From Chryseobacterium bernardetii (lineage in GTDB: Bacteria; Bacteroidota; Bacteroidia; Flavobacteriales; Weeksellaceae), in contig NZ_CP033932.1 of assembly GCF_003815975.1 (NCBI RefSeq), forward strand, positions 2,337,501-2,401,500: 64,000 nt of DNA, written 5' to 3'. Position numbers and translations under genes: made by a program. Positions 45,444-55,300 of this stretch are shown in pieces. The notes under the pieces were generated by a model. The model was not told where the DNA came from, made no database searches, and worked only from the letters and a program-made list of their open reading frames with translations. Within the stretch, counting starts at the first letter, position 1. Each line of letters begins with the position of its first letter.

Positions 45444-46055
45444 TTAAAATTCTTTTTTAGCCCGAATTCTGCTTAATGTAGATTGAGTTATTCCAAGATA
45501 TGAAGAGATCATACCTAAAGGAATACGTGCAATAATATTAGGGTATTTTTCAAGTAGATGCAGATAGCGCTCTGTTGCACTAAAGACACGTAATTCGTTT
45601 GCCTTTTCTTCGGCTTTAATGTAATAAGTTTCAGTTAGAATCCTACCAATATAATTGAATTCTGGAAACGAATGATAAAGCTCCATTAATTTTTCATGGC
45701 TAAGCACCAAAAGACTTGAATCTTCTACAGTCTCCAATACCTCAAAAGACCTCTTCTGACTAAAGAAACTATATACGGAGATTGCAAGATCCCCCTCAAA
45801 AAGTATCCATGAAGTTGTGTCTTTACCAAAGCTATCGAGATAGTAAGACCTAACTACTCCTTTAACAATAAAAAAAAGAGATTTTTGGATTTCATCTATA
45901 TCGAGTAGAATATGCTTCTTATTTACTTTTTGCAAATATGTATTTGAGAATAAGGCAGCACGCAGTTCCGGCGACATCGAATGAATACTTCCGAGAAAGC
46001 CCAATAAGGATTCCTTAGCTATATTCTCTTCCTCTGTACTTACAATATTTCTCAT
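45444..46055 (-). CDS. Crp/Fnr-family transcriptional regulator
   Basis: A 203-aa protein with an N-terminal cNMP-binding-like domain (YLQKVNKKHILLDIDEIQKSLFFIVKGVVRSYYLDSFGK) and a C-terminal helix-turn-helix (RIPLGMISSYLGITQSTLSRIRAK). It lies 152 nt upstream of and in the same orientation as the C10 peptidase operon. Regulation of that peptidase is plausible but inferred. Confidence 0.88.
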   Translation of the reverse strand: MRNIVSTEEENIAKESLLGFLGSIHSMSPELRAALFSNTYLQKVNKKHILLDIDEIQKSLFFIVKGVVRSYYLDSFGKDTTSWILFEGDLAISVYSFFSQKRSFEVLETVEDSSLLVLSHEKLMELYHSFPEFNYIGRILTETYYIKAEEKANELRVFSATERYLHLLEKYPNIIARIPLGMISSYLGITQSTLSRIRAKKEF

Positions 46056-46636
46056 TCTTATTTTCGGAAAGATTAAATGTGTAGTTAGTAATGATACTGG
46101 AATATACGTGAAAAATTTTAATTAAACATGCTCTTTTTTGCCTTTTATCAAAAATATTCAGTATAAATAGTGGTTAATTTGTTATTCTGAAAGCCATATT
46201 ACAGAAGGTTGATCTATGAAAAGAGGTACATTTATTAAACAAACTAGAGTTCCCTTTGACCTATCTAGTAAATGGAAGAAGTTTTAGATTTTTGTTGAAA
46301 GGACTTTAACAAAGTAGTATAGTCCAGAATTATCATGGGAAAGCTAAGCAATAGTTATGTCATTACTTTTAATAAAAGATTAGTCTAATTTCCTTGTAGT
46401 ATTAATATTTTTTTATTTAAAGCTATCAATTCCCATGTGGTAATAATTAAACTTATTGGTAAAGTCAGATTTTTATTAAATGCCAGCGGATACCAATTAT
46501 GTTGCTACAAATAATTAAACACCCTTATAGTCAATGGATGTGAAATAAATTATAGTGTATATTTAATTTTGTTTTATCTCAATAAGATGGGATATATTTT
46601 AAAGTGTGGGGCATTATCACTTTAAAAAATAATCAT
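46056..46636. other. Gene-free region between Crp regulator and rteC, possible ICE edge
   Basis: About 580 nt without a convincing gene. A 23-codon frame starting at 46216 is not supported. The change from chromosomal regulator to ICE-type genes occurs here, so an attachment site could lie in or left of it, but I see no tRNA or clear direct repeat. Confidence 0.4.
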
Positions 46637-47479
46637 ATGAAACAGGCATATAAAAACATTTTATTATCTATCGAGAAAGAAGAGATAAGTGTATCAAGAA
46701 GCAAGAAAAGTGCTATTGATGAAGCTTATCACATGGTCTCTTTTCTTGACAAAACTTTAACAGAATTAAAAGGGCAAATCAATATTAAAGGATTTGACAG
46801 TATTCTTGATGAAATTATTTTTTTTAAACGTGTGAAACCTGAGATACTGGGACGGCTTATGTTTTACAATAAAGTTATAAAAATAGAAGCCTTTAGTCCT
46901 TTGAATTCTGAACTTATCGAATCATATTACAGTGAACAGATGAAGTTGCTAAATAAGGATTTTAAGAAGCATATATCCTCATCCGATTTTTACAGTTACT
47001 ACCGTGCCGGACGATCAGACAAAGATGAATATTATTATCGGCTCGGAAACATCAATTACTTTGATGGAGTTGACAGCTTTTTCTTTGAGGTTGATAGGGA
47101 CTTTTCAACCTATTATGATTATAAGGTCGCGCAGATCAATGCTTATGATCTCTATCATTCCTATCTTAGTGGAAAATTCATTAGGGTGGAGCACAACCAT
47201 AAAGATGAGCTGGTAGATATAAATGAGGATAGTGAATTTTCCTGGACGGATTCAAAAAATGCGCTTATTGAACTTATTTATGCACTTCATATCTCACGAA
47301 GTGTTTCCAACGGAAGAGCAGGTATCCGGAAGATATGCCAAATGTTTGAGGATATATTTGAGGTTAGCCTTGGCGATATTCATCATGCATTTTATCAGAT
47401 GAAATTCAGGGCCGGTCAGCGAGCACGGTACCTTCATTTCCTAAAAAATTCACTTGAACAGTATATGGATAACGATTGA
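46637..47479 (+). CDS. rteC: RteC-family regulator of conjugative-element excision
   Basis: A 280-aa protein matching the RteC family (SDFYSYYRAGRSDKDEYYYRLG, RVEHNHKDELVDINEDSEFSWTDSKNALIELIYALHISRSVSNG, IRKICQMFEDIFEVSLGDIHHAFYQMK). In CTnDOT RteC activates excision genes. The ATG at 46637 is preferred over a GTG 11 codons upstream. RteA and RteB, the two-component partners in CTnDOT, are absent from the window. It is followed by a strong terminator. Confidence 0.88.
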   Translation: MKQAYKNILLSIEKEEISVSRSKKSAIDEAYHMVSFLDKTLTELKGQINIKGFDSILDEIIFFKRVKPEILGRLMFYNKVIKIEAFSPLNSELIESYYSEQMKLLNKDFKKHISSSDFYSYYRAGRSDKDEYYYRLGNINYFDGVDSFFFEVDRDFSTYYDYKVAQINAYDLYHSYLSGKFIRVEHNHKDELVDINEDSEFSWTDSKNALIELIYALHISRSVSNGRAGIRKICQMFEDIFEVSLGDIHHAFYQMKFRAGQRARYLHFLKNSLEQYMDND

Positions 47480-47879
47480 TAAAATTTTGGTAGATCTGCT
47501 CGTAATATTCATCGGATGTTTTTACAGCATTATGAAACTGCTGGACATAATTGAATTATAATTGGAATTAAATGTCATTTTAGATATAAAGAGATGGTCT
47601 TTTTTAGACCGTCTCTTTTTGTTAATAGAGATCCCAACTTATTAATCCCCAAACAACCAAATTAAGAGAAACTTTTACTGTTTTACACTATGCCTTTCTT
47701 TAGTCATGTTCAGTCATGGGCTACCCATTAAGTCAGCCTAAGAACATTGCCGCTAATGATTATTGGGTCATAAAAAAGTGAAAAAAAATCCTTTATGGCT
47801 AGATATGACTAACCACGCTGGTAGAAATAGCCGGAAAAACTAGGTCAATTTTGGATCTGTAAACCAAACAGCGAATGCT
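47480..47879. other. Intergenic region between rteC and the HTH gene
   Basis: It contains the rteC terminator and about 250 nt upstream of the HTH gene with no ORF; control sequences for the ICE operon are likely here. Confidence 0.5.
47590..47621 (+). terminator. Terminator after rteC
   Basis: An 11-bp stem (agagatggtct / agaccgtctct, one G-T pair) with a 5-nt T-loop is followed by tttttg. Confidence 0.85.
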
Positions 47880-48179
47880 ATGAATATCGACAGAATAGAA
47901 TTTTTGAATTGGATGGAGCGAATCATGAAGCGCTTAGATATCCTTTCGGGTGATCTTGAAAACAGGGAAAAGAAAAGACTAAGCGTAGACGGCGAAGAAT
48001 TGCTGGATAATCAGGATGTCCTGCAGATGCTAAAAATAACCTATCGCTGCCTTCAACGCTACCGCACAATCGGAAAGATCAAATACTTTACCGTAAGCGG
48101 TAAGGTGTTCTACAAAAGTTCCGATGTCCAGCAGTTTATCCGTGACAGTTATCATGGTGGTAAATATACGCCTAAGTAG
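47880..48179 (+). CDS. Excisionase-like helix-turn-helix protein
   Basis: A 99-aa protein with a MerR-type HTH_17 domain (LLDNQDVLQMLKITYRCLQRYRTIGKIKYFTVSGKVFYKSSDVQQFI). Proteins of this type are found at the head of CTnDOT-like modules and in excision complexes. It is 72 nt upstream of the DUF3945 gene and probably starts that operon. Confidence 0.85.
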   Translation: MNIDRIEFLNWMERIMKRLDILSGDLENREKKRLSVDGEELLDNQDVLQMLKITYRCLQRYRTIGKIKYFTVSGKVFYKSSDVQQFIRDSYHGGKYTPK

Positions 48180-48251
48180 GAAAACATCGGATAGCCACCT
48201 GACGAAGCACCCAACAAAGTATAGATTCGATCAACGTAAAAACTTTTTATT

Positions 48252-49640
48252 ATGAGCGAACAAACTATTTCTAAAGAAAACCAGCCGCAAGAACTGGAAG
48301 CATTATCAGATATCCTTTTAGTGCTTGACAAGAAGAAAAACCGTATTGAAGCGGTCAAAGGGGTAGATGAAGAGGGTAATCTCCAAACAGCAGACCCCAA
48401 AAAGTCAAATTTACTGGATTTTATGCGTGTTGATAAGGGAGATGCCTTGAGCAATTTCTTTTCGAATTTCTGGCGCAGGCTTAATGACCCCATATCATTC
48501 CGTTTTTTCAGGGGCCCGGAGATCGACCTGAATGAAGTTGCCAAAAAATTACAGAAAGCGATAGACCATCCTACGCCGGAAGGTAACAAGCTTCTGGATG
48601 CACTTGAGATTAAGTATGACAACAAATTAAATCAAAAAAATATGGAAACAAATCAAACATCGGAAGGCGCAGCGCCAACAAATGAAACCAAATCAGCTTA
48701 CAAGTATAAAGTGGAGGAGATAGACTGGACCTCCCTTGAAAAACTAAACCTGAACCGTGCGCTTCTTGAAAAGAACGGCCAGCTGGATAAGCTGCTAAAG
48801 GGGTACAAATCTGACGGAATTTACAGGATTGAAGGAAATTTCGATGGTATAGTCATGAAAGGAGATGCACGGCTTTCACTGAGAAAACCAAAAGATAGTG
48901 ATCAGGTCGTGGTGATGGCACATGGTGTCCGTCTCGAACCGGATCTAAAAAATCAGTTTTACGGCCATGTTTTTACTGCGGAAGATAAAGACAATTTAAA
49001 AAAGACAGGAAACATGGGGCGGGTTGCCGAACTTACAAACTATTCTGACGGGACAAAAGTAAAATCGCTGATCAGCATCGATAAACTTACGAATGAGGTC
49101 GTATCTTTTCCGGTAGATCTCATTAAAATCAGTGAAAAGTTTGGTGGAGTTAGGTTAAATGCAGAACAGAAAGCCGAACTACTGGAAGGAAGACCAGTTC
49201 TTGTTGAAGGCATGGTCAATACAAAGACAGGTGAAGTTTTTAATCAGCAACTGCAATATAGCGCAGATGCCAAAAAGCTGGTGTTTGCGGGACAGAGTGA
49301 AGGACAACAGCAGGGGCAGAACTATGCCATTCCGCCTGAATTTAGAGGTAAGGTGCTGGAGGAGAAGGATAAAAAACGTTTAGAGAATGGTGAAGTCATT
49401 TTTATGAAAGATATTGTTAACCTAGAAGGAACGAAGCTTTATTCAGGGTACGTCTGGCAAAATAAGGAAACCGGTAAGCTGGACTTCGATTTTGACAACC
49501 CTCAGCAGGAGAAAGCTCAGAAACAGTCCGAAACTCAGGGAACTGTTCAGGGACAGGCAACAAAACAGGATGCTACAGCCAATAACGCGCAGAAAAATGC
49601 TCCTAAAAAGGAAAATGCCAGAGGGCCGAAAATACATTAA
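48252..49640 (+). CDS. DUF4099/DUF3945-domain ICE protein
   Basis: A 462-aa protein with an N-terminal region (DILLVLDKKKNRIEAVKGVDEEGNLQTADP), a DUF4099-like segment (VEEIDWTSLEKLNLNRALLEKNGQLDKLLKGYKSDG) and repeated DUF3945-type units, including FRGKVLEEKDKKRLENGEVIF. The C-terminus is Gln/Lys-rich and disordered. The family accompanies topB in Bacteroidetes ICEs; its biochemical role is unknown. It is followed after 11 nt by topB. Confidence 0.85.
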   Translation: MSEQTISKENQPQELEALSDILLVLDKKKNRIEAVKGVDEEGNLQTADPKKSNLLDFMRVDKGDALSNFFSNFWRRLNDPISFRFFRGPEIDLNEVAKKLQKAIDHPTPEGNKLLDALEIKYDNKLNQKNMETNQTSEGAAPTNETKSAYKYKVEEIDWTSLEKLNLNRALLEKNGQLDKLLKGYKSDGIYRIEGNFDGIVMKGDARLSLRKPKDSDQVVVMAHGVRLEPDLKNQFYGHVFTAEDKDNLKKTGNMGRVAELTNYSDGTKVKSLISIDKLTNEVVSFPVDLIKISEKFGGVRLNAEQKAELLEGRPVLVEGMVNTKTGEVFNQQLQYSADAKKLVFAGQSEGQQQGQNYAIPPEFRGKVLEEKDKKRLENGEVIFMKDIVNLEGTKLYSGYVWQNKETGKLDFDFDNPQQEKAQKQSETQGTVQGQATKQDATANNAQKNAPKKENARGPKIH

Positions 49641-49651
49641 ATCCTTACCTT

Positions 49652-51736
49652 ATGAAAGCGATCATAGCAGAGAAGCCCTCGGTGGCCTATGAACTGGCAA
49701 GAATTGTAGGGGCTACAGAGAAGAGGGACGGTTATTTTGAGGGCGGAGGGTTTCTTGTGACCTGGGCATTTGGACACCTTGTTGGACTGGCGATGCCGGA
49801 GGATTATGGGATTAAGGGATTCAATAAAGAATCCCTCCCCATCATTCCTTCTGAATTCAAACTGAATGGCAGAAAGGTGAAATCTGGTAATGGGTATGTG
49901 TATGATGAGGGTTCAAAAAGACAGCTTGAAATAATAGGCTCCGTATTTAAGAAGTGTGGTAGTATTATTGTTGCTACGGATGCCGGGAGGGAAGGTGAAG
50001 TGATTTTTCGGTTCATCTATCAATATCTCGGGTGCAGCAAACCTTTTGAGCGGTTGTGGATCAACAGCCTGACCGAAAAGGCAATTATCCACGGATTTCA
50101 AAATCTAAAACAGGGAAGTGAATTTAACGGTCTTTTTGAAGCTGGTAGGGAACGGTCGGAATGTGACTGGCTCGTAGGAATCAATGCAACCCAGTCGCTT
50201 ACCATTGCGATGGGTGATGGTCTATTTTCGCTGGGAAGAGTGCAGACACCTACACTTGCGCTTATCTGTAAGCGTTTCCTTGCACATAAAGCATTTGAGG
50301 TCAAAGATTATTTTCAGCTGGAACTATCCTTGATAAAAGAAGGAATAAGTTTCAGAAGCCAATCCGAGGATAAATGGCATGATAAAGAAAAGGCCGAATC
50401 TATCCTGCGTACGCTTGAACGCTGTGGCGTTGCAGAGATAAAGGAGGTTGAAAAAAAATCGGGTACGATCCAGGCTCCACTGCTTTTTGACCTGACGGGA
50501 TTGCAGAAAGAGGCGAATAAAAAGCTGGGTTATTCTGCCGAACGGACACTTGAGATTGCCCAGAAACTTTATGAAAAGAAATTTATAACCTATCCAAGAA
50601 CGGGTTCTAAATATATACCGGAGGATATCTGGGCTGAAATACCTTCATTAATCCTCGCTTTAGGTTACCGGAGTTCATGCAAGGAAGCTGTTGATCAAAT
50701 CAAGTGGGAACGCTATAATAAGCATATTGTAAATGATGTGAAGGTTACCGACCATCACGGAATATTGATTACCGAAAATATCCCTACCAGACTGGAAGCA
50801 AGTGAAGATGCTCTATATGACATGATTGCAAAACGTCTTCTTGAATCAGTTTCACCCGCATGTCATAGGGAAATTACAGATATAAAAATCGCAGTTCTGC
50901 ATTATAATTTTAAACTGAAAGCGATCAGGATTACTTCTGCTGGCTGGAAGGTGATCAATGGAAATTTTGAGCAGGAAGGTGAGGATCTTGTCACTGCTTT
51001 TCCTGATCTCCAAACCGGAATGCAGCTGAACATTGATGCTGTAAACGTACTTGCGAAGAAAACAAAACCCCCGATGCTCTATACGGAAGCGGACCTGCTT
51101 GCGACAATGGAAAATGTAGGCAGCACAGTTGAAAATGAGGAAGAACGAAAAATCCTGAAAAACATCGGTATCGGCACACCTGCCACACGGGCCGCCATTA
51201 TCGAAACTCTTTTTGACAGGGGATATATCGTTCGGGAGAAAAAGAGTATTGTTCCCACCGATAAAGGCATGCTCGTTTATGAAATTGTTGGGGACAAGAA
51301 AATTGCTGATGCCGCAATGACCGCGCAGTGGGAGATTGCATTTGAGAAAATTGAGAATGGAGAGATTGATGCTGAACTTTTTCATGCGGAGGTTGAGCTT
51401 GCAGTACATGAAATAACCAGTGAATTACTGAACGTAAGAAGGGCTTCTACGGATAGTATGGATCTGTACTGTCCGAAATGTAGGGGTAAGGTGGTTCTAC
51501 GGGAAAAAGTTGTTAAATGTACAGATGAAGGCTGTGGGTGGGTTTTATTTCGCAATATCTGCGGTGTACAACTTAGTTATAAGGAAATTGATGCCCTTCT
51601 AAAAAAAGGTAGAAGTCCATTGATTAAAAAGATGGTCGGCAGAAATAAGAAAGCATTCAATGCTTATATCCTGTTGGATGGGTCCGGCTCGACATCCTTT
51701 GAGTTTGAACAAAAAAATAAAGGTAAATACAAATAG
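49652..51736 (+). CDS. topB: ICE-encoded DNA topoisomerase III
   Basis: A 694-aa type IA topoisomerase. It has the Toprim segment MKAIIAEKPSVAYELARIVG and DAGREGE from residue 110, the active-site Tyr314 in FITYPRTGSKY, and a C-terminal zinc-ribbon-like region (YCPKCRGKVVLREKVVKC). It relaxes or decatenates single-stranded-break intermediates and is thought to help ICE transfer or replication. It follows the DUF3945 gene with an 11-nt gap and ends at a strong terminator. Confidence 0.95.
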   Translation: MKAIIAEKPSVAYELARIVGATEKRDGYFEGGGFLVTWAFGHLVGLAMPEDYGIKGFNKESLPIIPSEFKLNGRKVKSGNGYVYDEGSKRQLEIIGSVFKKCGSIIVATDAGREGEVIFRFIYQYLGCSKPFERLWINSLTEKAIIHGFQNLKQGSEFNGLFEAGRERSECDWLVGINATQSLTIAMGDGLFSLGRVQTPTLALICKRFLAHKAFEVKDYFQLELSLIKEGISFRSQSEDKWHDKEKAESILRTLERCGVAEIKEVEKKSGTIQAPLLFDLTGLQKEANKKLGYSAERTLEIAQKLYEKKFITYPRTGSKYIPEDIWAEIPSLILALGYRSSCKEAVDQIKWERYNKHIVNDVKVTDHHGILITENIPTRLEASEDALYDMIAKRLLESVSPACHREITDIKIAVLHYNFKLKAIRITSAGWKVINGNFEQEGEDLVTAFPDLQTGMQLNIDAVNVLAKKTKPPMLYTEADLLATMENVGSTVENEEERKILKNIGIGTPATRAAIIETLFDRGYIVREKKSIVPTDKGMLVYEIVGDKKIADAAMTAQWEIAFEKIENGEIDAELFHAEVELAVHEITSELLNVRRASTDSMDLYCPKCRGKVVLREKVVKCTDEGCGWVLFRNICGVQLSYKEIDALLKKGRSPLIKKMVGRNKKAFNAYILLDGSGSTSFEFEQKNKGKYK

Positions 51737-51763
51737 TTCATGATGTGATTTTTTGGTTAGTGA

Positions 51764-51798
51764 AGTCCGGGACCGCGAATGGTTCCGGGCTTTTTTTG
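51764..51798 (+). terminator. Terminator after topB
   Basis: An 11-bp GC-rich stem (agtccgggacc / ggttccgggct, two G-T pairs) is followed by a 7-nt T-run. Confidence 0.9.
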
Positions 51799-51909
51799 TG
51801 TAATGGGAATATCAAGGTAAGAATAGGAAAGGTTAGGTACCAAATCAAACTTTGCTCCTCTAGCTGATTAGGTTTACCGCTATAAAGTTTTAATAAAAAA
51901 TATAGCGAT

Positions 51910-52347
51910 ATGAAAAATCATAGCCAGGACTTTTCCTACTACCAGCTAAAGTTGCAGGATCACATTGATTCCAGTTTTCCCGAGAGATCAGGGGACGTTA
52001 AATTTATCAGCCAGCGTGCAAGGTGGGCCGCAAATGCTTATGAGGGTGCTTTCCGCTCAGGTAATCCGATCATTAAATGTAATGAGATTGCTGATTACAT
52101 TCTTTACGAAGGACTGCATTTTTCCAGATTTGATACACTATTTGAAGTGCTGACCTATGAATTTTCGGATGTTTTCGATGAACTTGATTATCGTGATTTT
52201 GCATTAAAGGTCCTTCCAAAATGTGAGGAGATCTTTGGTCATTATGAGCTGACTGATGATTTTGCATATACAACTGACTATGATCTGCTGTATACGGAGC
52301 TAACCGGTTTCATCGCCATCTGGATTGAGCAAAATGGCATTCGATAA
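51910..52347 (+). CDS. DUF1896-family ICE protein
   Basis: A 145-aa acidic protein matching DUF1896 ([56 protein letters not shown]). It overlaps the next gene by 14 nt, so the two are translationally linked. The family occurs with the large methylase-helicase in Bacteroidetes ICEs; its function is unknown. Confidence 0.88.
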   Translation: MKNHSQDFSYYQLKLQDHIDSSFPERSGDVKFISQRARWAANAYEGAFRSGNPIIKCNEIADYILYEGLHFSRFDTLFEVLTYEFSDVFDELDYRDFALKVLPKCEEIFGHYELTDDFAYTTDYDLLYTELTGFIAIWIEQNGIR

Positions 52348-55300
52348 GAAGCGGAGCATCCGCCAGAACATTGAAGCGATCCGGACGGTTTTCTCCATTG
52401 AAAAAGAAGGAAGATCAGCAACAGACGATGAAATATCCATACTAAAGCAATATTCAGGATTTGGGGGCTTAAAGTTCATCTTGAATCCAGTAGGGCAGGC
52501 GGACGATATAAATCAGTGGAAGGCTTCCGATATGCCTTATTTTCCGCTTACACAGGAATTGTTTTCGCTCATTAAGGACAATTCTGAAAGTGAAAACAGT
52601 TATAGGGAATATATATCCAAAATTAGAGGTTCTATCCTCGATGCGTTTTACACACCTACGGAAATCACTCAGAGTATTGCAGCAGCAATTACAGACACAG
52701 GAATTTCTATATCAAGCATACTTGAACCTTCGGCTGGGGTGGGAGCATTTATCGAACCATTTACTGGCACCGGCGGGCGCGGAATATGCGCCTTTGAACA
52801 GGATTTACTAACCGGGAAAATCCTGAAAAATCTTTATGGCTCCAATGCTGATATCCGGATTGATAGCTTTGAAAATATACACGAAGAAGATACAGGATAC
52901 GACCTGATCATAGGTAATATTCCTTTTGGAACTACTTCTATTTTTGATCTTTCTTATTCAAGAGGAAAAGACGAAGCACGAAAATTTGCTGCACAGAGCG
53001 TGCACAATTATTTCTTTTTAAAGGCAACTGATAAGTTAAGGGAAGGTGGGCTCCTTGCATTTATAACATCGCAGGGAGTTCTAAACAGTCAGTCCAACTT
53101 TCCTATCCGTGAGGCACTAATGAAGGAGCACCGCCTGGTTTCTGCATTACGTTTACCCAATAATCTTTTCGAAGAAAGTGGAACATCTGTAGGAACAGAC
53201 CTGATTGTGTTGCAGAAGAGCAGCGGGTCACGGTCATTGTCCAGACGGGCACTTGATTTTACGGGAACCAGTGAAAATTGTAATCTGCTATTTAACAACC
53301 CCAATCACATCGTTGCGACACGATCTTTCCAGGATACTGACCAATATGGCAAGGCAACTACCATTCATATACATGATGGTGGGATTGAAAGAATCGCAGA
53401 AAGTCTTCATCAAAAGCTTTCTGAGGATTTTCAGCAGTATTTTGACCTTAAATTGTTTACTGAACATAAAGTAACCTCGATTGGCACTAAAGTTTTATCA
53501 AAGCCTGCTGTTACCATTCCTGAGAAAAATATCATTCATAACGGTGGTGCTGAAAAAGCTATACAACTCGATCTTTTTTCCGATCAAGTGCTAGGAGAAA
53601 TGTCTGTTAAAAAGACCAAGAGAAGAGGTAAAAAGACGTCTCAAAGCAAGATTACAAAATTTAAACAGCTTTCCTTTTTTGATTCCGGAGAAATCGGCAC
53701 GGTGGATCAGAAAGATAAACTGAATACTGAATTGAATCAGAATGAAAAGAAAGCCAATATTCAAAAACATTCGTCCAATTCCTCAAAGAAAAAAGTTGAA
53801 TCTCTTTCGTTGTTCCATGAAATCGACGATAGTAAGGTTTGCAAAAATGAACCGGAAACTTTTGCAGGAGAAGTAAAATCTTCTTATCGGGAGAATACGC
53901 TGATTGTTTCAAAAGGCAGGGTAGGTAAACTACAAATGAACCGCCGGGACAGAGCTTTTATTTTTCAGCCGATTGAATTATCCGTAACTGACAATAAACG
54001 TATCCAAAGTTATATTAAGCTACGGGACAGTTATCAACTGCTTTATGATTTTGAAGCCAATAACAGGCAGGAGGATGTAGAGGCCAGAAAACTTTTAAAC
54101 GGGACGTATGATGATTTTGTGGCTCGTTTTGGAAATTTAAACACAGCAGAGAACATTAAATTTATAAAAATGGATGCTTCGGGGAATGAAATTCCCTATC
54201 TGGAGCGGGTGGTTGGTGGTGTAATACATAAGTCCGATATTTTTGACCATCCGGTCAGCTTTTCGACAAGAGAAGTCACGGTAAACAGTGCTTCTGAAGC
54301 TCTATCTGCCTCGCTTAATTTGTCGGATAGTGTTGATCTGGGGTTTATGGAAGAGATCAGCGGGTTTACTGAAAGTGAATTGCGTGAAAATTTACAGGGT
54401 CAGATATTCTTCAATCCACTTTCGGGCAACATGGAGGTTTCCCAAAAGTTTTTGGCGGGGAATGTTGTTTTAAAAGCCCGCCAACTAAAAGAATATATTT
54501 CCGCACATCCAGAAGACACAGAAGCCCTAAAAAGCCTTGAAGCGCTTGAAAAAGCGAGGCCTGAGCCTATAAAATTTGACGAGCTGGATTTTAACCTGGG
54601 AGAACGTTGGATCGGATGTGATATTTACAACAGGTTTGCAAGCCACCTTTTTGATAGCGAAATCAAAATTTACTATTCGGAAAGCAGTGATGACTTTTCG
54701 GTCAATGCGAAATCCAGCAACATAAAAATCACTGAAAAATATGCGATAAAGTCGGAGAGCAGAACATTTGACGGACTGAATCTACTGCGTCATGCCCTGG
54801 TCAATACAACTCCCGATATTACCAAAACAGAATATCTCGCAGACGGAACTGCCATAAAAGTCAAAGATATGGACGCTATCCAGATGGCTAACGGAAAAAT
54901 TGACGAGATACGGAATGAGTTTACGGACTGGTTATATCAGCAGGATGAGGGGTTTAAAAATGAGCTGACAGCACGCTACAACGATCTCTTTAACTGTCAT
55001 GTAAGGCCTTATTATGACGGCAGTCATCAGACTTTTCCAGGACTGGACCGTGCAGCACTTGATATCGAGGATCTTTATGATAGCCAGAAAGATGCCATCT
55101 ATATGCTGAAAAGCAACAATGGAGGTATCTGCGACCATGAAGTGGGAGCCGGAAAGACACTTATTATGGTAGGGGGTGCACAAGAAATGAAAAGACTGGG
55201 ACTTGTTCACAAACCGATGATCATCGCGCTGAAAGCCAATATCCATGAAATAGCAGAAACCTATCGGAAGGCGTATCCTTTTGCAAAAATTTTGTATCCC

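Noticed and set aside
46216..46287. 23-codon frame beginning MKRGTFIKQ in the gap before rteC
   Set aside because: Too short and without conserved features; could be chance in AT-rich sequence.
48152..48625. 157-codon minus-strand frame
   Set aside because: It is antisense to the DUF3945 gene and has no independent signal; treated as a shadow.
50852..51409. 185-codon minus-strand frame within topB
   Set aside because: Antisense shadow of a well-supported topoisomerase gene.
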